DNA from: Acidimicrobiaceae bacterium
Lineage (GTDB): Bacteria; Actinomycetota; Acidimicrobiia; Acidimicrobiales; Ilumatobacteraceae
Reading direction: 5' to 3'
Assembly (NCBI GenBank): GCA_016722025.1
Contig: JADKGZ010000003.1
Span: 186,001-250,000 of the forward strand
Length of the DNA stretch: 64,000 nucleotides
A program made the position numbers and the translations under genes. The notes beneath the pieces are model-generated. The model saw nothing but the letters and a program-made list of their open reading frames with translations. It had not been told where the DNA came from and did not search any database. How positions within the stretch are numbered: position 1 is the first letter of the stretch; every line of letters begins with the position of its first letter. Below are positions 9,219 to 18,900 of the stretch, in pieces.

Positions 9219-10283
9219 TCAGACGGTGCGTTGGCTCACATAGGTGGCGAGCGCGATCAGCTCGTCGCGTGCGCCGGGCTCGATGGGCGCCCGCTCGATG
9301 GCCGCAACCGCTTCGGCGGTGAGCCGGGTGATGGTGGCCTCCAAGTCGGCGAGGGCACCTGATTCGATGATGGCCTGTTGCACGCGAGCAACGTCGTCGT
9401 CGGTGAGATCGGCGCGACCGACCAGCGCCAGCACCTGCTGCTGCGCGGCGTCGGCCGCCGCCACCGCCCGCGCCATCAACGGTGTCGGCTTGCCCTCGCG
9501 CAGGTCGCCACCCACCGGTTTACCGGTGACCGCCGCATCGCCGAAGGCCCCCATCACGTCGTCGCGCATCTGGAACGCGTCGCCCAGTGGCAGGCCGTAG
9601 GCGCTGAGCGCCGGCAGCAACTGTGCGGCACGTTCGGGCGCAGCCATCACTGCGCCAAGGTGCAGCGGGCGTTCGATGGTGTACTTGCCGCTCTTGTAGC
9701 GGCAGATCTGTTCGGCCTTGTGCCGGCTGCGTTCGTTGCGCACGCTGCCGATGATGTCGAGCACCTGGCCGACGTTGAGCTCGATGCGCAACTCGTTCCA
9801 GATGGCCCACGCCTCGCGCCCGGCGCCAGCCATCAGCATGTCGCTGTAGACGAACGCCAGATCGCCGACGAGGATGGCCACGCCCTCACCGAAGCGACGA
9901 GCCTCCCCCGCCCAGGCACCATCGCGGTGGTGCTGGGCGAACACGGTGTGGGTGGTGGGGTTGCCCCGACGACTGGCCGCGTCGTCCATCACGTCGTCGT
10001 GGAACAGCGCGAACGCATGCATCAACTCGAACGCAGCACCGGCGTTGGCCACCATCTCATCGGCCGGGTCGCCACCGGCGGCCGCGAAGCCCCAATGGCA
10101 GAACGCCGGGCGTAGACGCTTGCCGCCCACCAGCACCAGCCGGCCGATCTCGGCCATCGGCTCGGCGAGATCGGCGTCGAATGCCGCCCAGCGAGCATGC
10201 TCGGGAGCGAGGAACTCGCGCAGCCGCTGCTCGACCCGTGCCGCGATGGCTGCGAGCGATGGCGGCGCAGCGGGCGAACTCAC
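9219..10283 (-). CDS. Polyprenyl (geranylgeranyl-type) diphosphate synthase
   Basis: Trans-isoprenyl diphosphate synthase, 354 residues, condensing isopentenyl diphosphate with allylic diphosphates to supply C15-C20-or-longer chains for quinones, carotenoids or cell-wall lipid carriers. Visible are VGGKRLRPAFC (basic IPP-binding motif), the first aspartate-rich motif HDDVMDDAASRRG, KSGKYTIERPLHLG and the second motif QMRDDVMG, where the final Asp of DDxxD is Gly. The GTG at 10283 is chosen; the longer upstream reading has no domain character. Chain length cannot be set with confidence, although the bulky F five residues before the first motif favours shorter products. Confidence 0.85.
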   Translation of the reverse strand: MSSPAAPPSLAAIAARVEQRLREFLAPEHARWAAFDADLAEPMAEIGRLVLVGGKRLRPAFCHWGFAAAGGDPADEMVANAGAAFELMHAFALFHDDVMDDAASRRGNPTTHTVFAQHHRDGAWAGEARRFGEGVAILVGDLAFVYSDMLMAGAGREAWAIWNELRIELNVGQVLDIIGSVRNERSRHKAEQICRYKSGKYTIERPLHLGAVMAAPERAAQLLPALSAYGLPLGDAFQMRDDVMGAFGDAAVTGKPVGGDLREGKPTPLMARAVAAADAAQQQVLALVGRADLTDDDVARVQQAIIESGALADLEATITRLTAEAVAAIERAPIEPGARDELIALATYVSQRTV

Positions 10284-10342
10284 GCGAGGCAGGCTAGGCC
10301 GCGTGCGACACAAGTGGCGGCGACGAACGAGACGCTTGCGGG

Positions 10343-11578
10343 CTAGAAGAAGCTGCCACACCGCGGCAGGGGGCGGCTGGCGAACAACAGATCGGCGGCG
10401 GCCACCGCGCCTGCGCGGCGCTGCTGCACGTGGCCACCCACCAGCAGATCGTGCCAGGCGGTGCCGCCCATGTACGCGGCGGAGATGCCATTGATGTCGG
10501 TGGCCAGGTCGGCATCGTCGGCAGCAGCGCCGGCCACCCGTCGGGCACCGCCGGCACCGACGTGCCACGTGCCGTTGTTGCGCTCGAACATCGGGTCGGT
10601 GATCGCGATGGTGACCGGCGTCGTCGCCGCGTTGTACGTACGGGCCACCAGCGCGGCGTCGACGTCGAGCAGCCGCAACCACTGCTCGTCGTTGCGGCAG
10701 CGGCTGAGGTAGTGGCGCTGGTCGTTGAGAGCGAACCTGACCGCATCATCGCCGGGCCGCTCCTCGGCACGCACTCGCTCGACCAGATCGAGCTCGAGGA
10801 TGAACTTCCACAGGGCCAGTTCCACCGAGGAATCGGCGCCCCACACGTCGGCAACTTCGCACACTCCGCCGGAGTGCTCGGCGAAGGTCTCGGGCCACTC
10901 CAACGAGTACTGCGCCCAGCCGTCATCGGTGCCGTCGGGAGCGGTGTGCACGATCGCGTAGGCAGCCTTCTCGCCCGACAGCACGTCCTCCAGGTAGCGC
11001 TGGTGCATCCAGGTCGGGCGCTTGATCGCACCAGGGCGATCGAGCCCGACCAGATCGTGGATCTCGCCGATGGTGCCGAGCACCTCGTCGCGCTCGAGCA
11101 GGCGAATGGAACCGGCAGCGGTGGGCGCCGTGACCCGCACCCCGCGCAGGCGATCGATCTCGATGCTCCACGTCTCACCGGCGACGGCGAACCCGAATCG
11201 ACCGTAGATCACCGCTTCGCTGGCGCGCAGGCTGGCGAGCACCTTGCCCTGCGCAACGGCATCGTGCAGCAAGCGGTGCATGGCGCGGGTGAGCACGCCC
11301 TGACGAGTGTGGGTCTGGCGCACACCGATGCGCGTGATGGCAGCAGTGGGCACCGTTGCACCGCCGGGCACCACGGTGGTGAAGTGGAACGCGCTGGCAT
11401 GGCCGACACACCGGGCACCCTCCCACGCCGAGACCGAGTGGCCGTCGGACCACGAGTCGACGATGGACGGCTTGGCCCAGTCGTCGTCGGTGGAGGGCGG
11501 CGACAGCAGCGCGCCACGAAACACATCGGCGGCGGCGCGGTACTCATCGGGGGTGGTGACTCGGATCTCGATGGGCAT
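10343..11578 (-). CDS. Eis-like GNAT N-acetyltransferase
   Basis: Protein of 411 residues, the usual length for the Eis family (two GNAT modules plus an SCP2-like C-terminal domain). The N-terminal acetyl-CoA site is seen as ITRIGVRQTHTRQGVLTRAM, with V-x-x-x-x-R-x-x-G/Q-G-type spacing. The protein ends in GSFF; in Eis enzymes the terminal carboxylate acts as catalytic acid. The start at 11578 (MPIEIRVT) gives the canonical N-terminus. Eis homologues acetylate amines, including aminoglycosides in some mycobacteria; the physiological substrate here is unknown. Confidence 0.8.
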   Translation of the reverse strand: MPIEIRVTTPDEYRAAADVFRGALLSPPSTDDDWAKPSIVDSWSDGHSVSAWEGARCVGHASAFHFTTVVPGGATVPTAAITRIGVRQTHTRQGVLTRAMHRLLHDAVAQGKVLASLRASEAVIYGRFGFAVAGETWSIEIDRLRGVRVTAPTAAGSIRLLERDEVLGTIGEIHDLVGLDRPGAIKRPTWMHQRYLEDVLSGEKAAYAIVHTAPDGTDDGWAQYSLEWPETFAEHSGGVCEVADVWGADSSVELALWKFILELDLVERVRAEERPGDDAVRFALNDQRHYLSRCRNDEQWLRLLDVDAALVARTYNAATTPVTIAITDPMFERNNGTWHVGAGGARRVAGAAADDADLATDINGISAAYMGGTAWHDLLVGGHVQQRRAGAVAAADLLFASRPLPRCGSFF

Positions 11579-11644
11579 CCGAGCAGGCTTGCACGCCATA
11601 CCGGCCACGACGGCATCGGTTTCGGGGCCGGCGGCCACGGCTGG

Positions 11645-11863
11645 CTACGTGTCGTCACCCAGTTCGGCGACGACCTGCTCGATCTGCAGCCGAGCGTTGC
11701 CGATGCGGTCGCGGCAGAAGCCGATCAGCTCGGCAGCTCGCGTGACCTGCGTGGCCAGCACATCGACGTCGACGTCGGTGCGTTCGAGGTCGGTGAGGAT
11801 GGCCTCCAGCTCGGCAAGCGCTTCGGCATAGCCGGCTGCAACGGGTGCGGGTGGTTGGTTCAC
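11645..11863 (-). CDS. xseB: Exodeoxyribonuclease VII small subunit
   Basis: A 72-residue helical protein with the family signature GYAEALAELEAILTDLE. Together with XseA it forms exonuclease VII, which degrades single-stranded DNA to oligonucleotides in both polarities. It begins at a GTG that overlaps the xseA stop (GTGA), as expected for translational coupling of the two subunits. Confidence 0.9.
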   Translation of the reverse strand: MNQPPAPVAAGYAEALAELEAILTDLERTDVDVDVLATQVTRAAELIGFCRDRIGNARLQIEQVVAELGDDT

Positions 11864-13191
11864 GATCGGGTCTCCTCCACACGGCTGCGGGCCGTGCCGT
11901 TGGCAAAGGTGGTGACGATCTCGTCGCCGGCGTGCAGCTGCGCGGCATCGCGCACGGTGTGACCAGTAGCCGTGCGAGTGATGCTCCAGCCGCGGGCCAT
12001 GGTGTGCACGGGGTCGAGCAGGCGCACCCGTTGTGCGACCGCATCGAGATGCCGTACCTCGGGCTCCAGCCGCTGCGGCACGCGGCCCACGGCGGCGGCC
12101 GCGGCAGTGAGGCGGGTGTCGGCACGCTCGACCACGCGGCCGGCGCCAACCCGCACGCGGTGACCGCGCTGGGCCAGCCGCTCATCGGCACGCTCGACAG
12201 CGGCGACGACGCGATGGCGGATGCCGTGAGCCACGTCGGCCACTTCGTTGCCGGCCGCGCCGAGCGATCGTTCGGCCCGGCGTTCGATGGTGCCCCAGGC
12301 CAGCTCGCAGCGTTGCTGGAACGCCTGCACGTGCTCGACCAGCGCTGCTGCGCATGCGGTGGGGGTCTTCAGCGCGCTGTGCGCCACCTCGTCGGCGACC
12401 GCGCGGTCGATCTCGTGGCCGAGCCCGGTGAACACCGGCAGTGGCGACAGCGCGATGGCCGTGGCGATGGCCTCGTGGTCGAACGTGGCCAGCTCGCTGC
12501 GACTGCCACCGCCGCGGATGACCACCACCACATCGAGATCGCGGTGGCGACCCAACGTGCGCACACCGGCGGTGACCTCGGTGACGGCCCATTCGCCCTG
12601 CACCCGCACATCCACCACGCGCAGCTGGAAGGCCAACGTGCTGCGTTCGATCTCGTGCACGAAGTCGGCCCAGGCAGCACTGGCCACGCTGGTGACCACG
12701 CCTACCCGCAGCGGAGCCGGCGGTACCCGACGACCCCTGTTGCGGTCGTAGAGGCCGCTGGCCACCAGGCGCCGCACGACGTCGTCGCGCTGCAACGACA
12801 GCTCGCCCAGGGTGAAGCGCGGGTCGATGCCGCTCATCTTCAAGCCCAGCTGGCCCGACGGAGCGAAGAAGTCGAGATGACCGAAGATGCGAACCTTCAA
12901 CCCGTCGGCCAGCCGAAGACGGTTCTTCAACAGCAGCGGCTTCAGCCGTGCCTGCGCCGGTGCAAAGAACTGCACGTTGATGGCGGCCTTGCCCTCGGCG
13001 GTGTCCTCCACCAGCCGGAAGTAGGCGTGGGGGCCGCGCACCGCGCTCCAGCCCTGGATCTCGCCGCGCACCCACACACCGTCGGTGAACGAGCGACGCA
13101 GCGCGCCGTTGACGGCATCGGCCAGCTCGCCCACCGAATAGGTGAGCACCCCTGCGTCGTCGAGCTCGAGGTCGAACGAGGGTTGGCTCAT
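11860..13191 (-). CDS. xseA: Exodeoxyribonuclease VII large subunit
   Basis: Catalytic subunit, 443 residues. An N-terminal OB-fold (YSVGELADAVN ... VWVRGEIQGW, residues about 18-105) precedes the exonuclease core with VGVVTSVASAAWADF, VIRGGGSRSELATFDHE and GLGHEIDRAVADEVAH, then a long coiled coil and a C-terminal MARGWSITR segment. The ATG at 13191 overlaps the upstream acetyltransferase TGA and is preferred to a GTG at 13203 that would lie inside it. It forms an operon with xseB. Confidence 0.93.
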   Translation of the reverse strand: MSQPSFDLELDDAGVLTYSVGELADAVNGALRRSFTDGVWVRGEIQGWSAVRGPHAYFRLVEDTAEGKAAINVQFFAPAQARLKPLLLKNRLRLADGLKVRIFGHLDFFAPSGQLGLKMSGIDPRFTLGELSLQRDDVVRRLVASGLYDRNRGRRVPPAPLRVGVVTSVASAAWADFVHEIERSTLAFQLRVVDVRVQGEWAVTEVTAGVRTLGRHRDLDVVVVIRGGGSRSELATFDHEAIATAIALSPLPVFTGLGHEIDRAVADEVAHSALKTPTACAAALVEHVQAFQQRCELAWGTIERRAERSLGAAGNEVADVAHGIRHRVVAAVERADERLAQRGHRVRVGAGRVVERADTRLTAAAAAVGRVPQRLEPEVRHLDAVAQRVRLLDPVHTMARGWSITRTATGHTVRDAAQLHAGDEIVTTFANGTARSRVEETRS

Positions 13192-13833
13192 GGCTGCCAC
13201 CACAAGCGAAATGCCGGTGGGCCGTCGGGCAGCAGCTCGAACTCACCCAGCCGCTGGAACCCGCACGAGCCGTAGAACGGCAGGTTGCGCGGGTTGGTGC
13301 TCTCCAAGTACACGCCCACGCCCGCCGCCGCCGCCCGCTGCTGGCCGTGCGCGACCAGCGCGCGACCGAGCCCGTTGCCCTGGTGGCCGGGCGACACGGC
13401 GAGGAACTGCAGGTAGTGGAACGGCGGCTGTGGCTTGTGGTCGGCGAACGCGCGCAGCCCGTTGCCCACCTGGGTGGCGCGTTCGACGCCCAGGAACGCG
13501 GCCAGCAGCCCACCCACGCTGGGCAGCGACGAGAACGCGAGCGACCCTTCGTCGACACGCCAGAGCGCCACGGCACACGCAGGGGCGCCCGTCGGCACCC
13601 CGGGCGCCCAGGGTGCCTGGCACCGGCAGCTCGGCATCGACGAGGTCGACCACCCCGCCATCGGCGAACGCTTCCACGAACAGCCCCAGCCAGGCCGCAG
13701 TGGCCTGCGCCTGCTGCACCGCGTGAGGGAAGATCCACTGCAGCATCGGGTCGTCGACGAACGCCGCCGCCAGGGTGGCACGCACCGCGGCCACGTTGGC
13801 CGGAGTGGGGTCGAGCGGGCGCACGGCAGACAT
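13188..13833 (-). pseudogene. GNAT acetyltransferase split by one apparent frameshift
   Basis: Two reading frames make one GNAT protein. The N-terminal half (from ATG 13833: RPLDPTPANVAAVRATLAAAF ...) runs to about the VPGTLGA segment; the C-terminal half continues in another frame from ACAVALWRVDEG, with the acetyl-CoA motif FLAVSPGHQGNGLGRALV and YLESTNPRNLPFYGSCGF. The frame change falls at about 13598-13625, where a CCCC run at 13598-13601 carries one base too many; removing one base restores a continuous protein of about 214 residues. Sequencing error or a recent mutation are both possible. The stop overlaps the xseA start. Confidence 0.75.
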
Positions 13834-13887
13834 CGCGGCAGAGGCTACGTGGTGCGGCCGACCAGCGCTCGGGCGAACCCAGCCGGC

Positions 13888-15153
13888 TCAGGCGCCGAGC
13901 TCGCGCACGTTGTCGAACTCGAGCTCGTCGAGCGCACCGAACAGCTCGCCATCGATGGGCAGCGACTGCTTGCGGCGCAGGTCGTCGATGGAGTTGAGCG
14001 GGCGCTCGAGCGCTCGCCGGCGAGTGGTCGCCAACTCGTCGAAGGAGCGACTGACGGTATCGAACTGGCGCTTCACCCGGTCGATCGACTCGGTGTACTT
14101 GCCCCACTGCTGGCCGAACTTGCCGAGCAGCCCGAGGATCTCCTGGCTGGTCTGCTCGATCATGAAGTTGTCGAACGCCTGACGGATGACGCCGAGGAAG
14201 GCGAACAGCGTGAGCGGCGAACAGATGACCACGTGCTGCGCCATCGCTTCCTCGACCAAGCCGGTGTCGGACTCGTGGATGAACGCCGCGAGGCTCTCGT
14301 TGGGCACGAACAGCAGCACGTTGTCGACCGCCGGCCGGTCGTCGGCCTGCGCGTACTCGCGCTTGGCCAGCTCGCGCACGCGAGCTCGCACGTCGCGTAC
14401 GAACGTGGCCCGGTGCGCCGAGCGCTCGGCCTCGGTGCCCGCCTCGAGGTACTTGAGGTACGACGCCATGGGGAACTTGACGTCCATGAACAGCACGTGG
14501 CCCTTGGGCAGCACGAACGTGAAGTCGGGGATGCCGGTGCCGTCGCCCGAGACCGCGGTGCGCTTGAAGTAGTTGACCTTCTCTTGCATGCCGGCCAGGC
14601 GCAGCACGTCTTCGGCCATGCGCTCGCCCCACTGGCCGCGCGCGTTGGACGACGCCAGCGCCTCGCGCAGGCTGTTGGCGGTGCCATTGAGCGACTGGGT
14701 GATCTCGGCATGCACCTGCAGGCTGCGGTCGACCTGGCCGAAGCGCTCGCTGGTGGCATCGCCCAACTGCTGCACCAGCAGCGACAGGCGACCGAGATCT
14801 GCCTGCACACCCGACTGCACCTCGCCCAACTTGGCATCGATGAGCTGCTGGCGGCCCGCCAGCGACGCATCCGCTGCCTGGGTGTGGGCACCCAGCTGCT
14901 CGCGGGTGAACATGACCGCCTGCTGCACCGCGGCCTGCACCGCCATGTCGCGCTCGCGAGATGCGCGGTCGTTGGCCTGCGCCACCGCGGCTGCAACTGC
15001 TTGCTGCACAAGGGCCTGCGGCACCTCGACCACTACCGGCGCGGGCGCCGCAGCGGTGACGGGGGGTGCCACCGCCGCGGCGCGGCGCCCGGCGAGCAGC
15101 CAGGCAATGGCGGCAGCGGCGAGCACGAGGAGGGCAACCAGGACGACTTCCAT
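13888..15153 (-). CDS. rmuC: DNA recombination protein RmuC family
   Basis: Protein of 421 residues: an N-terminal membrane anchor (VVLVALLVLAAAAIAWLLAG), a coiled-coil region to about residue 165, then the RmuC nuclease-like core with ARGQWGERMAEDVL, GIPDFTFVLPKG and VLFMDVKFPMASY, and NVLLFVPNESLAAFIHE. The D...D-x-K arrangement resembles PD-(D/E)xK nucleases. RmuC limits inverted-repeat-induced rearrangements. The 178 bp upstream, to the ABC transporter stop, holds only a short CCCCTC/GAGGGG hairpin and no gene. Confidence 0.9.
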   Translation of the reverse strand: MEVVLVALLVLAAAAIAWLLAGRRAAAVAPPVTAAAPAPVVVEVPQALVQQAVAAAVAQANDRASRERDMAVQAAVQQAVMFTREQLGAHTQAADASLAGRQQLIDAKLGEVQSGVQADLGRLSLLVQQLGDATSERFGQVDRSLQVHAEITQSLNGTANSLREALASSNARGQWGERMAEDVLRLAGMQEKVNYFKRTAVSGDGTGIPDFTFVLPKGHVLFMDVKFPMASYLKYLEAGTEAERSAHRATFVRDVRARVRELAKREYAQADDRPAVDNVLLFVPNESLAAFIHESDTGLVEEAMAQHVVICSPLTLFAFLGVIRQAFDNFMIEQTSQEILGLLGKFGQQWGKYTESIDRVKRQFDTVSRSFDELATTRRRALERPLNSIDDLRRKQSLPIDGELFGALDELEFDNVRELGA

Positions 15154-15331
15154 GCCCCCTCATCCGACGAGGGGTGTCACAGAGTTCGCGGATGGCGCGA
15201 ACCAGCAGGTCAGCCGGTGGTTGCATCCGCAACTGGGAGGAATTCGTCTCGCACACCGAGACGGACTCCGCCCGGAAACCGAATGGGGACGGATCCCGCC
15301 CAGAAGCCACGACGGGGCCGAGCGGCCGGCG

Positions 15332-17194
15332 TCAGACGGTGGCGGCGGTTTCGCCGGCACGTACCTGGGCCGCGTAGACGCCATCGAGCGCCAGCAGTTC
15401 CTCGTGCGTGCCCTGCTCGACGATGCGACCGCCTTCCAGCACCACGATGCGATCGGCGTCGCGAATGGTGGACAGGCGATGTGCGATCACCAGCGCAGTA
15501 CGCCCTCTCAGGGCTTCCTCCAGCGCGGCCTGCACGTGCGCCTCGTTCTCGTTGTCGAGGTGGCTGGTGGCTTCGTCGAGGATCATCACCGCCGGGTTCT
15601 TCAGCAGCAGGCGGGCGATGGCCAGTCGCTGCTTCTCACCACCACTGAGGCGATACCCGCGCTCGCCGACGACGGTGTCGTAGCCATCGGGCAGCGACGA
15701 GATGGTGTCGTGGATGCGGGCACCGCGGCAGGCGGCATCCAGCTCGGCCACCGTGGCGTCGGGCTTGGCGTAACGCAGGTTGGCGCCGATGGACTCGTGG
15801 AACAGGTGCGGGTCCTGGCTGACCACACCGATGGCGTCGCGCAGCGAGTGCTGAGTGAGGTCGCGCACATCGTGGCCATCTACCAGCAATGCCCCACCCG
15901 TCACGTCGTAGAGCCGCGGCACCAGGCCCGACATGGTGGTCTTGCCGGAGCCCGACGCCCCGACGAGCGCCACCGTCTCGCCCGGAGCGATGACCAGCGA
16001 GACGCCCTGCAGCACGTCGTAGTCGGGGTCGGAGGCCACGAATGCCGAGGGCGCCTCCAGCGACTTGACCGTGACCTCGGCAGCGGCGGGATATCGGAAC
16101 CACACGTCGCGGAACTCGACGCGCCCCTGCGGGGCGATGAGGTCGATGGCACCGGGGCGATCGGTGATGGGCTCTGGCGCGTCGAGCACCTCGAAGACCC
16201 GCTCGAAGCTGACCATCGCGGTCATCAGGTCGACACGAGCGTTGGTGAGGCCGGTGAGCGGTTGGTAGACGCGCGTCACCAGCGCAGCCAGGGCAACGAG
16301 GGTGCCCGGGCTGATGTTGCCACTGACCACCAGGTGCGCGCCCACCCCGTAGATGGCGGCCGCACCCAGCGCGCCCACCAGGCCGAGCGCGACGAAGAAC
16401 ACCCTGCCGAGCATGGCGGCACGAATGCCCGTGTCGCGCACCCGAACGGCACGGCTGGCGAACAGCGACACCTCGTCGTTCTGGCGGCCGAACAGCTTCA
16501 CCAGCAGCGCACCCGCCACGTTGAAGCGCTCTGCCATCTGCGAGTTCATCTCCGCGTTGGTGGCCATGTTCTCGCGCGAGATCACCTGCAGCCGCGCTCC
16601 CACCCGCTTGGCCGGGATGATGAAGATGGGCAGCACCACCAAGGCCAGCAACGTCAGCCGCCACTCGAGCGCGGCCATGGCCGCCAGCGTGGTGGCCAGC
16701 ACCACCACGTTGCTGACCACACTGCCCAAGGTGCTGGTGACCGCTGTCTGCGCGCCCACGACATCGTTGTTGAGGCGGCTGGTGAGCGCCCCCGTCTGCG
16801 TGCGGGTGAAGAACGCGATGGGCATGCGCTGCACCTTTGCGAACAACGCCACCCGCAGGTCGTAGATGAGGCCTTCGCCGATCTGCGCGCTGCACCAACG
16901 CTGCACGATGGCCAGCGCTGCGCCGGCGACCGCTGCGACCACGACCACCACCGCCAGCAACGTGATCTGCGCGCGGTCCTTGTTGGGGATGGCATCGTCG
17001 AGGATGCTGCGGAACGCGAACGCCGGGATCAGCTCGATGAGCGCGGTGAGCACGATGGCGCCGAGGAACACGAGGATGGTGCGCCGGTACGGACGGGCGA
17101 ACTGCCACGCGCGGCGCAGCGAGCTGCGCTGCAGCTTCTTGCCCTTGACCGCGTCGGAATCGCCCGGCATCAACATGTGTGGTCCCATGCGCAT
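15332..17194 (-). CDS. ABC transporter, fused permease and ATPase
   Basis: Half-transporter of about 620 residues. The N-terminal six-helix exporter domain begins after a basic head (RRAWQFARPYRRTILVFLGA); the nucleotide-binding domain has Walker A GASGSGKTT, the signature LSGGEKQR, Walker B VMILDEATSHLD and the H-loop IAHRLSTI. It should act as a homodimer exporting lipids, peptides or drugs; the substrate is unknown. The start is uncertain: ATGs at 17194 and 17188 are both possible, neither with a convincing ribosome-binding site. Divergent from the peptidase gene, 45 bp apart. Confidence 0.88.
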   Translation of the reverse strand: MRMGPHMLMPGDSDAVKGKKLQRSSLRRAWQFARPYRRTILVFLGAIVLTALIELIPAFAFRSILDDAIPNKDRAQITLLAVVVVVAAVAGAALAIVQRWCSAQIGEGLIYDLRVALFAKVQRMPIAFFTRTQTGALTSRLNNDVVGAQTAVTSTLGSVVSNVVVLATTLAAMAALEWRLTLLALVVLPIFIIPAKRVGARLQVISRENMATNAEMNSQMAERFNVAGALLVKLFGRQNDEVSLFASRAVRVRDTGIRAAMLGRVFFVALGLVGALGAAAIYGVGAHLVVSGNISPGTLVALAALVTRVYQPLTGLTNARVDLMTAMVSFERVFEVLDAPEPITDRPGAIDLIAPQGRVEFRDVWFRYPAAAEVTVKSLEAPSAFVASDPDYDVLQGVSLVIAPGETVALVGASGSGKTTMSGLVPRLYDVTGGALLVDGHDVRDLTQHSLRDAIGVVSQDPHLFHESIGANLRYAKPDATVAELDAACRGARIHDTISSLPDGYDTVVGERGYRLSGGEKQRLAIARLLLKNPAVMILDEATSHLDNENEAHVQAALEEALRGRTALVIAHRLSTIRDADRIVVLEGGRIVEQGTHEELLALDGVYAAQVRAGETAATV

Positions 17195-17239
17195 GTCGTG
17201 GAGGATACGGACGGCAGTGGGCACTCCTACGATGGCCGC

Positions 17240-18829
17240 ATGCGTCGCCTCGTTGTCGTCCTCGCCTGTGCAGTCACCCTGGCCGCCTGCGGCGACGGCA
17301 TCAATGAAGGGGTCAACGAAGGGCGCGACACCCGCGGCACCATCGACGACGTCACGCTGCACACCGCCGACACCGTGCAGCCACCCACGACCGACCCCAC
17401 CGCCACAGATCCCTCCGGCAGCGACACCACCGGCAGCGACACCACCGAGGTCACGCCCAACGACGACGATCCGTTCCACTGGGAGCAGGTCGATGTCGGC
17501 CTCGAAGAGGGCTACCTGGAAGTGCCGCTCGACTACGACGACCCGACCGGTGCGACCGTGTCGCTCTACGTGGTGCGGCACCTCGCGGTCGACCCGGCCG
17601 CCCGCATCGGCACGTTGCTGGTGAACCCCGGCGGGCCTGGCTACGGCGGCTCCGTCCTGGCGTTCAGCGCGGAGGGCATCTACGGCCAAGACCTGCTGGA
17701 CCAGTTCGACATCGTCGGCTGGGATCCGCGCGGCACCGGCCTCAGCGAGCCGGCCATCGACTGCATCGACGACTACGACCGGTTCTTCGGTCTCGACTCG
17801 TCGCCCGACACGCCTCAGGAGCGGCAGGCGCTCATCGACGCCGGCACCGAGTTCGGCGAGAGCTGCCAGCGCAACAACGCTGAGCTGCTGGCGTTCATCG
17901 GCACCGAGAGCTCGGCCCGCGACATGGATTCCATCCGCCGGGCACTGGGCGAGGAGAAGATCTCGTACTTCGGGTTCAGCTACGGCAGCGAGCTGGGCGC
18001 CACCTGGGCGACGCTGTTCCCCGACACGGTGCGCGCCGCCGTGCTCGACGGCGCGGTCGACCCCACCGTTGGCTACCTGCAGCAGAACATCCAGCAGGCG
18101 GCCGGCTTCGAGGCCACCTTCGCCACCTTCCTCGCGCAGTGCAGTGCTGCGCCGATGTGTGCGTTCTACAACGGCGGCAACGCCGAGGGCGCCTACGACC
18201 AGCTCGCCGAGGAGATCGATGCCGCGCCCATCAGCGTCGACCCGGCCCGCACGGCTGTCACCCAGGGTGTGCTCACCACCGCGGTGGCCGACGCGATGTA
18301 CGACCAGGGCTACTGGCCGCAGCTGGAACAGGCTCTCGCCGATCTGCAGGCCGGCGACGGCCAAGGCATTCTCGACCTCTACGACGACTACTACGGGTAC
18401 TACGGGGCCGAGTGGGACGACTCGTTGGAGGCCTACTTCGCCATCGGGTGCCTCGACGACCCGGGCAGCACCGGCCCCGACGACCTCTACTCGCACGAGG
18501 CCGAGTTCGCGGCCGCCGCCCCCCGGTTGGGTCGCGGGTGGATGGCCGAGCTGACGTTCTGCTCGGTGTGGCCGGTGCCGCCCGCCCCAACGCTGGCGAT
18601 CACCGGTGAGGGCGCCGGGCCGATCATGGTGGTGGGCACCACCGGCGACCCGGCCACACCGTTGCAGAGCACTCGCAACATGGCCACTGCGCTGGAGGAC
18701 GGCCACCTCGTGATCGTCACCGCCGACCAGCACACCGGGTACGGCGTGAACGGCTGTGTGAACGGCACGGTCGATGCCTACCTGGTCGATCCGACGGCGC
18801 CGCTCGGCGACGAGATCACCTGCGACTGA
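17240..18829 (+). CDS. Secreted S33-type (tripeptidyl aminopeptidase-like) lipoprotein hydrolase
   Basis: Alpha/beta hydrolase of 529 residues with a lipobox signal peptide (VTLAAC, cysteine about residue 18) and a D/T-rich linker. Catalytic features are the NPGGPGYGGS oxyanion region, GWDPRGTG, the nucleophile elbow GFSYGSELGATWA, an Asp in VGTTGDPATPLQ and a His in TADQHTGYG, the TAP-like C-terminal domain. Enzymes of this group cleave N-terminal di- or tripeptides outside the cell. A close paralogue lies 71 bp downstream on the same strand. Confidence 0.88.
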   Translation: MRRLVVVLACAVTLAACGDGINEGVNEGRDTRGTIDDVTLHTADTVQPPTTDPTATDPSGSDTTGSDTTEVTPNDDDPFHWEQVDVGLEEGYLEVPLDYDDPTGATVSLYVVRHLAVDPAARIGTLLVNPGGPGYGGSVLAFSAEGIYGQDLLDQFDIVGWDPRGTGLSEPAIDCIDDYDRFFGLDSSPDTPQERQALIDAGTEFGESCQRNNAELLAFIGTESSARDMDSIRRALGEEKISYFGFSYGSELGATWATLFPDTVRAAVLDGAVDPTVGYLQQNIQQAAGFEATFATFLAQCSAAPMCAFYNGGNAEGAYDQLAEEIDAAPISVDPARTAVTQGVLTTAVADAMYDQGYWPQLEQALADLQAGDGQGILDLYDDYYGYYGAEWDDSLEAYFAIGCLDDPGSTGPDDLYSHEAEFAAAAPRLGRGWMAELTFCSVWPVPPAPTLAITGEGAGPIMVVGTTGDPATPLQSTRNMATALEDGHLVIVTADQHTGYGVNGCVNGTVDAYLVDPTAPLGDEITCD

Positions 18830-18900
18830 CGAGCGCCGCCCGGCCCGGCGCCGGCGCTGCCGACATGTGCTGACGCGATCGAGGCCCTAGCCTTCCCGTC

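Noticed and set aside
9219..10283. Inactive polyprenyl synthase because the second Asp motif reads DDVMG
   Set aside because: The first motif, basic IPP motif and the first two aspartates of the second motif are intact, enough for catalysis in many homologues.
14573..17239. Plus-strand open frame running from 14573 into the peptidase gene
   Set aside because: Antisense to rmuC and the ABC transporter; true start is the signal peptide at 17240.
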